64,000 nucleotides of DNA. Origin: Oryzias latipes (lineage: Eukaryota > Chordata > Actinopteri > Beloniformes > Adrianichthyidae). Below, one piece after another: positions 11,511 through 22,289 of the stretch. The DNA lies in contig NC_019868.2 in NCBI RefSeq assembly GCF_002234675.1, positions 3,636,909 through 3,700,908 of the forward strand, given 5' to 3'. Each line of letters starts with the position of its first letter. The first letter of the stretch is position 1. The notes below the pieces were generated by a model, which saw nothing but the letters and a program-made list of their open reading frames with translations, did not search any database and had not been told where the DNA came from. The translations under genes and the position numbers were made by a program.

Positions 11511-13400
11511 TAAAGAACTGATTTAAAAAAAATAGAGTTTTTAGAGACACGTGTATTCTGTTTATTTTCTTAACAAACTGGACTTTATTGTTTAAGATTA
11601 GAAGCATATCTGTGAAGACTAACGTCTTCAACCTAAAAATTAAGTCCAGATGATTATTTGTAAAAAATGATGATGTCATAAAAGCATAAAAAGTATGAAG
11701 CATAAAAATAAGTAGTATTTATGAATTACTTTACTGTGAAAATAGTAAAAGAGAAAAGAGAATAAAATAAGTGATTTATTAAGATGAATAAAGTGATGGG
11801 AAGAAGCCTGTTTGCAGCATGAACTGGTTTCATTTATTGCTTTATCCACAGAAGCCCCTCCCCCTTTTCCTAAAGGCTGACAATTCGTCCTTGTTGGTGG
11901 ATTTTGTTTTTAGGTTGTTTAAGGGGGTTTTGTGAACCTGTTTGGTACTTTTTCTGTTCACTTCTTGGAGTTTTTTTTAATGAAGTAGAATTCTAGACTT
12001 CTTACCTGGAGTTTTTTTTTCATTGTCGTTTTCATCAGGGGGTGAACGGTTCCTCCCATCACGAGCTTTTACTGCATTCACCTTTAACTCTGAGGGCTCA
12101 TTATAATGAATGTGCGTCTGTCTGAGGCTGTGACAGAGCGTCTGCTGGCTTTTGCTGTTTTTCTGCTTCCTTTCTGTTTAAGACGCCCCCCCACACACAC
12201 ATGCCGTCGTACTCACTCCGGAAGCGGTCATGGAAAACTGCCCCCCTGCTTCTCCTGAGCAGACATAACTCAGGTACTGACTTCGGGGGGGGGGGGTCAG
12301 AGGAATGTGAGAAACTGTAAACGTAATGGGTCTGAAATAGCCTCTAATTGTGTAGGTGGGGCCCCTCACCTCGCTGTTGCACCCCCTCCCTGACTGTGGA
12401 CGGGAGGCTGCTCCCGTCTGTTCGTCTCTCTGCTGGGAGCAAACCCCAGCTCAGCGTCTGCCAGGACCAAACACCAGGAACTGTGGACCCCTTCACACCT
12501 CAAAACCATGAAGTCAGCTCGGAAAAACAAAGAAGTCTGAGATTTAGGGGCAAGACGCGACATTGCTGGAGGCTGAAAGGAAATATGATTCCTGCAGGCC
12601 CTCAGCCTGGTTCCAATATAGGGAGGAGATCTGAGAACGTCACAGCATCCCCTCATCTCCTCAGGATTAAAGGTTCAGTTTGCTTGAGTCCAAGAAGAAT
12701 CAGATAGAAGACAAGCTGGTCTGTAGATGAATGACTGCGCAGACCACGTGATGGTGTTCTGTCTGACAGATCCTGTCACAAGAAGCTCCCAGCATGAGTT
12801 CTCTATCATCCTTCTGTTCTTGAAGCTGCTTTCACCGACCCTCACTGGCATCTGTCAGCTGATGGTGAAACAGTTCTGCCTTTCCTGTTCCGGTGTTTCC
12901 ACGAAATGATTCTGATCTCCGAGAAAAGTGTTTTTCATATAGATATGACTGTCCTGAAGAAATGGCTCAAACCTGACGAACAACCGCTTTCATGCTTGCG
13001 CTTACTACTAGATATAGGGTGAAAATGGGCAAACCTGTACGGGGCAATCAGGTGGCCCATTAGAAATATCAAGGCCTTAGACGCAAGGCAACCTGTAGAG
13101 TGACGGCCATTCTCAGTGTCTACCATGCATTGACGAACACATCGCTCCATGCAGCGATCAGACCAGAACTTCAGCTGGTGGCTCCTCCCAACGCGACCGC
13201 GGTATCATCCTTTAAAGAACACAATGTGCATTTGCAGCGACGTATGCTTCAGACGATGTCCGATTGGCCAATCTACATGTCAATCAAGTCCCGTACTTCT
13301 CAGTGAGGATTTTGATTGGCTGGTGGATTTTTACGAAGTACTTTCTTTTTTTTTAATCTTTTCTGGCCCGGGACCTACACTCAGGTCCTTGAAGATCGAC
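11511..13400. other. Anonymous DNA, no gene seen
   Basis: There are AT-rich and GC-rich patches and a G-run near 12286-12297. The 119-codon plus-strand frame at 12348-12707 has no recognisable domain or splice context. No other element was recognised. Confidence 0.4.
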
Positions 13401-13538
13401 GTAATGAGCACCCTTGATATAATATATACATGCATAATATATATAATGATGTCAAAACGGGTTGTGGCTCCGGGTGCTTTCTTTTCATTAGGGGCGGTCC
13501 CAAATGGCTCTTTGAGTAAAAAAGGTTGCCGACCCCTG
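13401..13538 (-). mobile_element. hAT fragment, same family as 17782-18451
   Basis: The right end reads AAAGGTTGCCGACCCCTG. Reversed, this matches the left end of the complete copy at 17782, and the next block 'tggctctttgagtaaa' also matches in reverse. Similarity fades leftward near 13400 at a 'tacatgcataatata' block. Only one terminus is present, so it is a truncated copy. Confidence 0.75.
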
Positions 13539-13743
13539 TTCTAGTTTGTGTGGAAAACTTACTGGTGTCCTACACATCACCTGCACATCACGTGCACGTG
13601 CAAGCATTTATGTGTGGCCAATAAGGGGCCGGTACTTGTGCCTTACTATCAACTACATTGCTGGGTAAAGGACACTCCATGACGTCTGTATATGTAGTTC
13701 CATAATCATTTTTATGATGTCCCTCAACATGGCAGTACAAGCT
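13539..13743. repeat. Anonymous repeat piece related to 40140-40340
   Basis: 'ggccaataaggggccgg' near 13617 is, reversed, close to 'ctggccccttactggcc' at about 40191, and both lie next to 'gcaagcattt'. This suggests inverted copies of one dispersed family. No further structure was seen. Confidence 0.35.
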
Positions 13744-13747
13744 TTAA

Positions 13748-13964
13748 CTCTTGTGCTACCAAAGACCCAACTCCCAACGTTAAGTTTGGAGTTGGTCACC
13801 CACTAGACAGTCTGCGGAACCTTTTTTCTTCAATGACTTATGATCTTCACTGGTTTCCATGGATTACATGAAATCCTCTCCACCTTTATCCACCTTTGTA
13901 ATGGTAGGAATAAGACGTCAATGTAAGGGTGGGGTCATCTGGACCCCATAAGATAGCACAAGGG
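13748..13964 (+). mobile_element. piggyBac-type MITE, copy 4 (217 bp)
   Basis: TTAA at 13744-13747 and 13965-13968 brackets the segment. The left TIR is slightly decayed (CTCTTGTGCTACC) and the right TIR is intact (GATAGCACAAGGG). The internal sequence matches copies 2 and 3 with small insertions. Confidence 0.85.
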
Positions 13965-13968
13965 TTAA

Positions 13969-14598
13969 AGGAGCTGAAAGACAGTCCTGTACTCCCTTTG
14001 AGATGCAGCCGCTCCTCTCTACGATTCTCAACAGGCTCTGACAAACCAAAAACCTTCAGAACCCCTTCGGGTCAACCCCTTTATGGGTGCACATGACTAA
14101 GACTTTAACCTGTAAGCCAAATGCCTCAGATGTTTGAGACAACCTTTTTTTTAGCCTGAATTCAGATGTGTTTTCAAGTTTACCAACATGACTGTCTGTT
14201 TAAGAGAATGAAAGGAACCTCAACCCATTTTTAGATCTAGATTTTGGTCAGAACCCTCTTGAACATCCACTTAGTCACATTCAAAGATGGACCCTCTGAA
14301 GTGACCAGATCTTCCCTCTGCTGTAGTACATAATAGAACTGATGAAGAACAATTTTCTACAGGAGATTTCCTGTTTTCATCAGTGAAGGTGCCAGGAGCC
14401 CCACACCATAATACTCCCACCACCATGTCTGACTGTTTCTCTAAAGTTTTTTCTAAAAAAAAAGAACCTTAACTCCAAATGTAAAAGACCTTTCAGATAG
14501 CTCCTTTTTGGTCTCACCAGTCCACAGATTGTTTACCTGGAGAAACTCCAGATCTTGTCTTTGTGTTCTTCCTGTCGTTCTGATGCTAATGATGTTCA
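13969..14598. other. Anonymous DNA, possible old Tc1-like debris
   Basis: The stretch 14380-14560 (for example 'ccccacaccataatactccc', then 'caccagtccacagattgttt') reads like the antisense of a Tc1 or similar transposon body. I could not build a frame from it, so no element is called. Confidence 0.35.
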
Positions 14599-14606
14599 GG
14601 TTAGAC

Positions 14607-15387
14607 CAGGGGTGTCAAACTCATTTTGGTTCGGGGGCCACATTCAGCCCGTCTGATCTCAAGTAAGCCGGACCATAACATAAAAGCAAAATAACAGCTT
14701 TGTTTTAGTTTTTTTACTCAATTTGAAAAAATGCCTCAACCAACATAGTAGCCTAATCACTTAGGGCCAATGGATCTTGAATAAAATTAATTTAAATTTA
14801 AAAAAAGTTGGTCTATTTAATTTTATACAGACTGAATATTTTACATCTGACACTGAAGCAATCCTGAAACCTTTCTTTATGGTGAGTCTCTTAGTGGTGC
14901 TGAATGTCATATTCTTTGAACACTGCAACCTGCTGATGACATACCAAGCATGGGGGTTTTGCATTCAGCTTCGTGAAAGAAAAAAAAACTGTCCATTTTT
15001 CTTGGAAAGCTTTTCACTCCACTTCACTTTTTTACAACATTTTGGTCATTAGGGTCTTGCTACTGATCATCCTCATAGCAAGATAACAGCGGTGAGGCTC
15101 ATGGGGAACCAAAGTGCGTCCTACCCAGACGCAGAGCTGTTAGGTTTCACTTTTGGCACATGCAGAGATATGCTGTTTCACCTGTTTTGCTTTTCCTTTG
15201 CTCTCCCTAGTGGCGGAATTGCACATTTTGGTTATTTCTTTAAAAAATTATAGCTCGCCACAGGAATGGACTAGAAACTTGCTTTCTTTTTTAGCCATCC
15301 TTGTGATTTTTACTCTTCATGTGTGGGCCGGACTTAACCACCTGGCGGGCCGGACACGGCCCGCGGGCCGTATGTTTGACACCCCTG
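14607..15387. mobile_element. Non-autonomous hAT transposon (781 bp)
   Basis: The left end CAGGGGTGTCAAACTC and the right end TGTTTGACACCCCTG are inverted repeats. They are flanked by a perfect 8-bp target duplication, ggttagac (14599-14606 and 15388-15395). The ends are rich in 'ggccggac/gcgggccg'. Its termini resemble those of the 1202-1643 element, so both may use the same hAT transposase. No transposase was seen. Confidence 0.93.
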
Positions 15388-15395
15388 GGTTAGAC

Positions 15396-17303
15396 ACAAG
15401 GAGCTAAGCTTTGTTGTATTGCTTCAAGGCTTCAAACTTAAGATGCTGTTTGTGAAATGGGCCCCCCACCGCCAAAGTTGTCTTCAACACTAAACCAGAC
15501 CAATCAGATTTCAAACGGAGGAGACCTTAAGGAACAACATTTAGATTGTTGTGATGATGGTGGATAGAGAAATGGAGAAGAAAGAGCTGTGGATGGACCA
15601 GCTGACCTTCTGCACCCACAACTTATTTTATCCTTTACCCTTTTACACCACCTACATTCATTAGCACCACCAGCACCACCCCAGGTAGCATCTCACGTTA
15701 TTGAGATAAAGTCCACTCCAGGCCAAACCACAACTTGAGTCTGGAGATGAAGGTTTTGCTGAGTCTGACCAACTCTTTTTGCCTTTATACCTCATAAAAA
15801 GCGAGTCCAGACTCCAGAGCCACCTCCCTAACACATGTCTGCTGTTCCAACTGCGCAGGCTTGGTTTCTACAGTGATCTCTTATCTGTGTTAGACTTTTA
15901 TGAAGATCTTTGATTAACTATTAAGGATTTGGAGCGTAAAATAAATGTGTCATCCTCCAAGGATGACTCTGAGAGTCATACAGGTGAAGTTTGTTGTCAC
16001 ATATTTTGTATGGATGTAGAGAAAGTTCAAATGCAGAGATCCATTTCCTAAGTCAAGAAGATGGTCCAATGAAACCAGGACAGAGCACACAAAAGCTTCT
16101 TCCTTGGGGAGGTCGCCCCCATTACAGCCTCCTCTCATACATGCAGACATCTACAGGTCAGAGAAAAACCAAGGATAATTTTTGTATGTGTATGTAGCTT
16201 CTGTACTTTGTTGTTCCAGAGATCTGATTTGTTCACTTGACTTTTTTTAAGCGTCTTTTCTTCTGGTGCTGCATGCAGATGGAGAAACACAACTCCTATG
16301 TTTATATCTCCACAAATCAAGTTTCTTAACCTAAAACGTGCTTGTGCTAATCAATGGTTTCTTCCATAGCTGGTGGGCTGAACCATTGAGCTCAAGCTGA
16401 GGGGAGCGGGGGTGATCTGGAGGGTGGGAGTATGCATGGTCATGGAAAGACCTGAAGACAAGGGCAAGAAGTTCAAGGAGAGCTGGATCCAACCATTAGT
16501 CCTCCTGCAGAAACAGCTGACCTGAAACAATCAGGCTTTGACCAACCTTCACCAAAGCAGAAACACCCACCCCCAGCACCCCCACCCCCAACACAGCCAG
16601 TACCCAGAAAACTGTTAAGAATATCCAAGCACGTTCCACGTTCCCCTCTAACCCTTGTCTGAAAGCTGTTTTGGAGAAAAGTCTGCCAAATGAACACAAC
16701 CCCAGAAGGTGCTGGTGTGTGAGGACTTATTCTCTGAGACCTGGGATGGACCGACTCCTGAAGGACCCACATACTAGACTTGACAGTTATGCTGTCAAAA
16801 CCAACATCTCTGATGGTCCCCAGATGTTCTGATGGTGTTCTCACCATGATGATGGAGGAAAAATGCAGCTATAATAACCACAGATATGTTACAGTAATGG
16901 AGGCAGAAATTATAACACTTCCTGTCCGGGACTACCCTCAGAGATGTTATTGTTGGCGCTACTTCGCTGCCGCTTCGCCAACATCATTGCTGTGTGTTCT
17001 GCCGATCCACACCTCATCCTTCGTGATTGTGTAGGTCTGATTTTAATCATTCTATTGAACTGATTGTTCTTACATTTTAAATGAAAAAGATTTGTGTTTG
17101 GCTGGAAAGAGTCAGGTTGCTGTGTCTGAAGATGACGTGTTTTACTCTTTGGAACAGAGTTTCTTCACCTGTGGCGGGACACCAGCCATTTGTCTGGAAG
17201 AGAACAGCCGCTCCTGCACAGCCCACACTGCCATGTCATAGTAGACGTTCAGTCATTTCTTCTGAAAACACATGAGTGTAAATTATTTACACTTTCATTA
17301 ATT
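15396..17303. other. Anonymous DNA, no gene seen
   Basis: No exon or element was recognised. The region at 16480-16850 has a CCCCCAC-rich patch that opens a 124-codon minus frame of no recognisable content. Confidence 0.4.
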
Positions 17304-17628
17304 TACAGTGGAGGACAAAATTGTTGGTACCCCTCAGTTAAAGAAAGAAAGTCCATAATGCTCACTGAAATGACTTGAAACATTCAAAAGTAACAATCGA
17401 TTAAAATGTATTGAAAATTAAATATCAAAATCAGCCATTACTTTTGAGTTGTTGATTAACAGAATTATTTAAAAAACAAACTAATGAAATAGGGCTGGAC
17501 AAAGATGATGGTACCTCCATGAAAGACTGAAAACTCATTGCCCAGGGGGTCATGATGAACTCAGGTATTTCCTTTAATTGACATCACAGCTGTTTTCAAA
17601 CCCATTATCAGTCAGTCTGCCTATTTAA

Positions 17629-18510
17629 CCCTTGTGCTATCTTAGATGACCCACCCTTCCATTGACGTGTTCTCCCTACCATGACAAAGGTGGATAAAGG
17701 TGGAAAGATTTCTTGTAATCCATGGACACCAGTGAAGATCACAAATCATTGAAGAAAAAAGGTTCAGAGCACTGTCTAGTGCACGAGTCGGCAACCTTTT
17801 TTACTCAAAGAGCCATTTGGGACCGCCCCTAATAAAGAAGAAAGCACCCGGAGCCACAACCCGTTTTGACATCATCATACATATTATGCATGTATATATT
17901 ATTCAAAGGTGCTATGGAATGGAAGAAGGCGGCCCGCTGAAGAAAGTGTACACATTTTATTATTAGTCTGAACTATCTTTTATTTAGAAAAATCTTTTAT
18001 TTTATCAGTCCAGTGCGAAAAAAAAACATCAACAAAAGCTGTGTTGGGCAGTTTTTGGCTGGGTCTGGCGGGTTTCAGATGACTTTTGGGCTGGAAAACT
18101 GTGACTCTATCTGGCAACACTGGCGCAAACTCTCTGTCATCAGCGAGTTGGTCTCTGCCCCGCGGCATGTCAAGTTCCCGGCAGAAGATCGGAGTGTTTA
18201 TTGAATCCGCCCCGCCTATCAGCTCTGCAGGTCACGCCCGATAAATACAAGCTCATTAAGGAAGCTGTTTTTTACGTGGCTCGCGCTACGTACGGAGCCA
18301 CCAGCGCCTTTGAAATGCCATGAAAAATGAACAAACTAAAATAAAATTTAATTATTATAAAATACTCATTATTTTCCAAAGTCACAGGGAGCCACAACAG
18401 ATGGATGAAAGAGCCACATGTGGCTCCGGAGCCATTGGTTGCCGACCCCTGGTCTAGTGGGTCTAGATGACCCAACTCCCAATGGTAAAGTGCCTAGGAT
18501 AGCACAAGGG
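17629..18510 (-). mobile_element. piggyBac-type MITE, copy 5, carrying a hAT
   Basis: The ends CCCTTGTGCTATC and GATAGCACAAGGG are flanked by TTAA on the left (17625-17628) and TTAC on the right. The element is 882 bp only because a 670-bp hAT and its target duplication sit inside it. Without them it matches the 190-220 bp of the other copies. It lies inside the Tc1-like 5' end. Confidence 0.85.
17782..18451 (+). mobile_element. Non-autonomous hAT transposon (670 bp)
   Basis: The left end CACGAGTCGGCAACC and the right end GGTTGCCGACCCCTG are inverted repeats, with a perfect 8-bp target duplication gtctagtg (17774-17781 and 18452-18459). The duplicated bases are part of the MITE consensus, which proves insertion into the MITE. 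No transposase was seen. Confidence 0.93.
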
Positions 18511-18545
18511 TTACAGGGAGACAAATAGTCATGCATGCAATACAG

Positions 18546-19231
18546 TGGTGGAAAGCACACCGCCACTGGACTCTAGAGCAGTGGAGATGCCTTCTCTGCA
18601 GTGGGGAATCATACTTTTTCTATTTGACAATATTTGGTTGCAGGAGAACAAGACGGATTCAGACTGCATTGTGCCGAGTGTGAAATTTAGTGGAGGACGA
18701 ATTATGGTGAGAGGTGCTTTTCAGGACTTGGGCTTGTCCCCTTAGTTCCAGTGAAAGGAACTCTTAATGATTCAAAAGACCAAAAAAATTTTGAGAATTC
18801 CATGTTCCCAACTTTTTGGGAACAGTTTGGAGTGGGCCCATTACTCTTCCAATATGACTGTGCACAAAGCAAGGTCCATAAAGACATGGATGACAGAGTC
18901 TGGTGTGGATGAACTTGACTGGCCTGCACACAGTCCTGACCTTTACCTGATAGAACATCTTTATGATGAATTAGAGTGGAGACTGAGATCCAGGCCTTCT
19001 CCACCAATGTCAGTGTGTGACCTCACCAATGCAGTTTTGGAAGAATGGTCAAAAATTCCTATAAACACTCCTCAACCTTGTGGACAGCCTTCCCAGAAGA
19101 GTTCAAGCTGTAATAGCTGCAAAAGGTGGACCCATATCATATTAAACTCAAGGGGTTAGGAATGGGATGACACTCCAGGTCATATGTGATTCAAGGTAGG
19201 TGAGCAAATACTTTTGGTAATGTAATGTACT
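18546..19231 (+). pseudogene. Tc1-like transposase 3' remnant
   Basis: Fragments in several frames read as the C-terminal half of a Tc1 transposase, including WKAHRHWTLEQ near 18550 and EHLYDELEWRLRSR near 18955-18996. The block after 18995 (SVCDLTNAVLEEWSKIP) fits the C-terminal helix region. Frameshifts and stops are plentiful. The right end 'caaatacttttggtaatgta' is a known style of Tc1 TIR. Not functional. Confidence 0.75.
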
Positions 19232-19317
19232 TCAAATGTAGGTAGCCACCTGCTAATTAAACCTAAAGGGACAAAAAAATAAAAGCTTCCGGACCTGGGC
19301 AATTGCTAGAAGGGAGC

Positions 19318-19490
19318 AGGGAGGATTCTGAGAGAATGCTGAGAATATGCTGGGAGAATGTTGGAAGATTGCTGCAAGGATACTGGAAGAAAGATGAGTG
19401 GTTTCTAGGAGGAACCTAAGAAGATGCTAGGAGGATGCTGGGAGGATGCTGGGAGGATGCTAGGAGGATGCTGGGAGGAATCTGGTTCTG
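19318..19490 (+). repeat. Degenerate 10-11 bp minisatellite (aggatgctgg)
   Basis: Units such as 'ggatgctgggaggatgctgg' are clear at 19424-19480 and decay leftward ('gagaatgctgagaatatgctg'). No coding function was inferred. Confidence 0.75.
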
Positions 19491-19495
19491 CTGAA

Positions 19496-20386
19496 GTTCT
19501 GGAGCTGTGAGGTCAAAAGAGGTCATCCAGGAAGGTAAGCCTTTATATTCACCAGTCAGGTAGTTGGACAGAAACCATCAACACAAGTTTTCAAAAGAAG
19601 AAACAACAGAGTAATTTAAGTTTTATTTGCTTTGGTTCTGTTGGGTTGTCACACATTTGTGTAAAATACATTTGTGTACTCTTTTCTTTCCATAGAAAAA
19701 TGAAGACTGGCCCTTCGTGTTGTCTGTAGTCTTTATTAAATGTTTTAAGTTTCCCAATGTTAGTGAACTGGTCTGATCAGCAACGACAAATGTTCCACAT
19801 TGTGCTGATGGATCAGATTGTTCAGCTGGTTTGATTGAATTCCGGTTAATAAACTGAGTTGATTCTGTTTGTGTAGACTTCTTTGAAGGGCACAGTTTTT
19901 ATGTTTCTTTTTTTTATAAATCAATTTGGTTATTTTCTGTTGTCCACATTTTGCTGCTTGGTTCTTACAAAAATAAAATAAACATCTTGTGTCCTGAGCA
20001 TTTGATGGATGACAGAGGAGGAGAAACCCAGAGCAGAACCAGAAGTTATACCGTCATACAAGAGAGAAAAAGAAAAAAACAGCAATTTACAAACAAAACA
20101 GCCAGTAAAGCAGCAGAGGTGCATTGTGGGACGTCCCACAGCAGTCCAGGTTTATAGCAGCACAATGAACCACAATCTTCTGACCAAAAGCAGGCAGTTG
20201 TTTCCACCAGAGAGGAACGCTGAAAGCTCCGCCTCCATTCTAGTTTTGGAAATTGTTAGAATAACCAGGAATCCTGCAGACACAGAGACAAGAACTACTT
20301 GTGAAAATAAGATCTCTTTGAAAAAAGACATTCTGCTTTTTCCAGGCCACCAAAGTTAAAGCTTCGGAAATATGATCTTCTCTCCA
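19496..20386. other. Anonymous DNA with a weak 116-codon frame
   Basis: A plus-strand frame at 20009-20359 starts MTEEEKPRAEPEVIPSYKRE and is charged at its N-terminus, but shows no domain, partner exon or close splice signal. I do not call it a gene. Confidence 0.3.
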
Positions 20387-20567
20387 TTATTCATCAGAAT
20401 TTGAAGCATCAAAGAAGCCAAGAAGATTATCTCCAACTTGGTTCTCCTCCCAACTGACAGAATTGGAGGTAGGGTCTGTCTGACCCGCTGCCCTGGAGTC
20501 CCACTGACCTCTAGTGGTGTATTGTGGAACTACACTGATAGTTCTGAACAGGCTGTGTGGTTGGTGT
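20387..20567 (-). other. Possible terminal coding exon, acidic C-terminus
   Basis: The minus-strand frame ends ...VGDNLLGFFDASNSDE-stop, which looks more protein-like than the random frames nearby. Possible acceptors are a TAG near 20568 and a CAG nearby, both with poor pyrimidine tracts. I could not find an upstream partner exon with certainty; phase would allow joining to an alternative 3' splice form of the coiled-coil gene. Low confidence. Confidence 0.25.
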
Positions 20568-22289
20568 CCAGCACAGCTGGTCCTGATGGGCCTTTTCTCC
20601 AGGTGTGTTTTCCAGCAGCTAAAAACATGCGTGGAGATTCTCAGCCGTCCCTTCAGAAGACACACAGGCTTCTCTTGTGCAGCTCCAACATCAGAGCTGC
20701 TGACCTACACATTCACCAACCGTCCCTGACCTCTGTCTTCTCCAACCTCTTGGCCTTTAGGTAGCAAAATGATGGACCATGAAAAAAGAAAAGAATATAT
20801 GAATAAACATAAAAGGCCTGAACTCCAGGACTAAACGGTTTTCCTCACACTTTACTTCAATGTATTTTAAGATTGCTGAAAATTGTCCCAGAAGAATGGG
20901 ACGCATAGGTTAGGAATTAAATAAAATGTGTGTTCTTGCAAATCAAACACAAGTTGGATCAGGAAGACTTGTTGTTAGGTGTCTGCAGGATCAAACTTTG
21001 AACCAAAACCAAAATTCTGTTTTTTGGTAGAAGCCGACTCAGATTTTCTGAAGCTGTTGGCTTTACAAGTTAAATCTGGCCATCGCAAATAAAACAAATA
21101 CTGAAAGTGTCCAATCACATCCCTCATGTAGCACAGAATAAATACAAAAACTGAGAAAAAGAAGGAAAGTGTTTGATGCTGTCTGGTCTGGTCCTGCCTC
21201 ATCATCTGATCCTCCTGATATGTCATAGTCTTCTCTTGCAAAGAGGTTTTATTTAGATTGATGCACAATTGACAAAACTAAATTAAAGTCTTAAAAATCA
21301 TGACTTTTTGCCAGGAGAAACCAGTTCAAACACTGGTAAATTCAGGAGAGATTTCAACTACCGTAATTTATTGATGATTTCTTTCCTGGCTTTCATCTTT
21401 ATTAGAAGAAACATATTTTTTTAAGGTTCCATAATTTTAGTCACAAGGATTTTGAAGCTTCTTTTTTTTTTAAATGTTGTTTTATTCAAATTCACATGGG
21501 GAAAGATATCATCAGTCAACCTGAACTCTTCGTTCAGAGAGAAGAACTTCAACTGTCTTAGAAACTATCTCCACTTCCATAAACAACACAAAGGCTCCAA
21601 AGAATATTAACATCGGTAAATCTTTACAGCTGTTTAAATGAATCGTACTCTCACACATTTATTTGTGCATTTTCCTTTTCTTCTGTGTGGATTTTTTTTC
21701 TATATCCAAGTTTGTAATAATGGCTTGCTGTGCATTTTTCTAAAAATGCAATAAAGTTCTTTTGAGAAATCTGCTAGATCAGGAAGTGATGGAGGCTGGA
21801 GAGAAGAGAAGAACTCTAAAAACATTCATGCTTAAAACACAGTTCCGTATATAGAATAATGATATGAGCTCTTTTCAGGTTTTATCATTAAGCAAAGAGA
21901 GCTTCGAACAAGCAGCGTTGTTAATGACATTCATAAAAATGCATTTAATTTAGATTTTTCTTTACCAAAGAATACTAAACAACTAAAATCCCAAAACAGC
22001 AAAAAGATTATTTTTAAAACAAGTGGAGCTGAAAGGAGGACAATATGAGACTAAACAGATGAGTTCATTCTCTGAGTCTGAACAAAGACAGACGCCACTT
22101 CAGATCACACAGAGATGCTCTGATGTTTAGTTAAACTTTCACAATTAAAAACCAATCTAAGGAAATCATCGCTTGAACCTTCACCAGAACTGAAACACAT
22201 CCTTAGTTTATAGATTAGATCTCAAATGTAGAAAATCGCTTTTGACCAAAACCTCCTGACAGAACAGAGCCTGGAGTTTGAGCTGCTCT
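20568..22289. other. AT-rich DNA, nothing recognised
   Basis: No TIR, LINE, SINE or exon was identified. It leads directly into the minisatellite. Confidence 0.4.

Larger units (their letters stand above)
17306..18545 (+). mobile_element. Tc1-like 5' end, split by a MITE
   Basis: After TA, the terminus CAGTGGAGGACAAAATTGTT begins a Tc1-type 5' end, running to 17624 and continuing for about 30 bp after the MITE at 18515. No transposase frame is attached to it. The next transposase relic (18546-19231) ends in a different TIR, so the two are probably separate elements. Confidence 0.6.
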
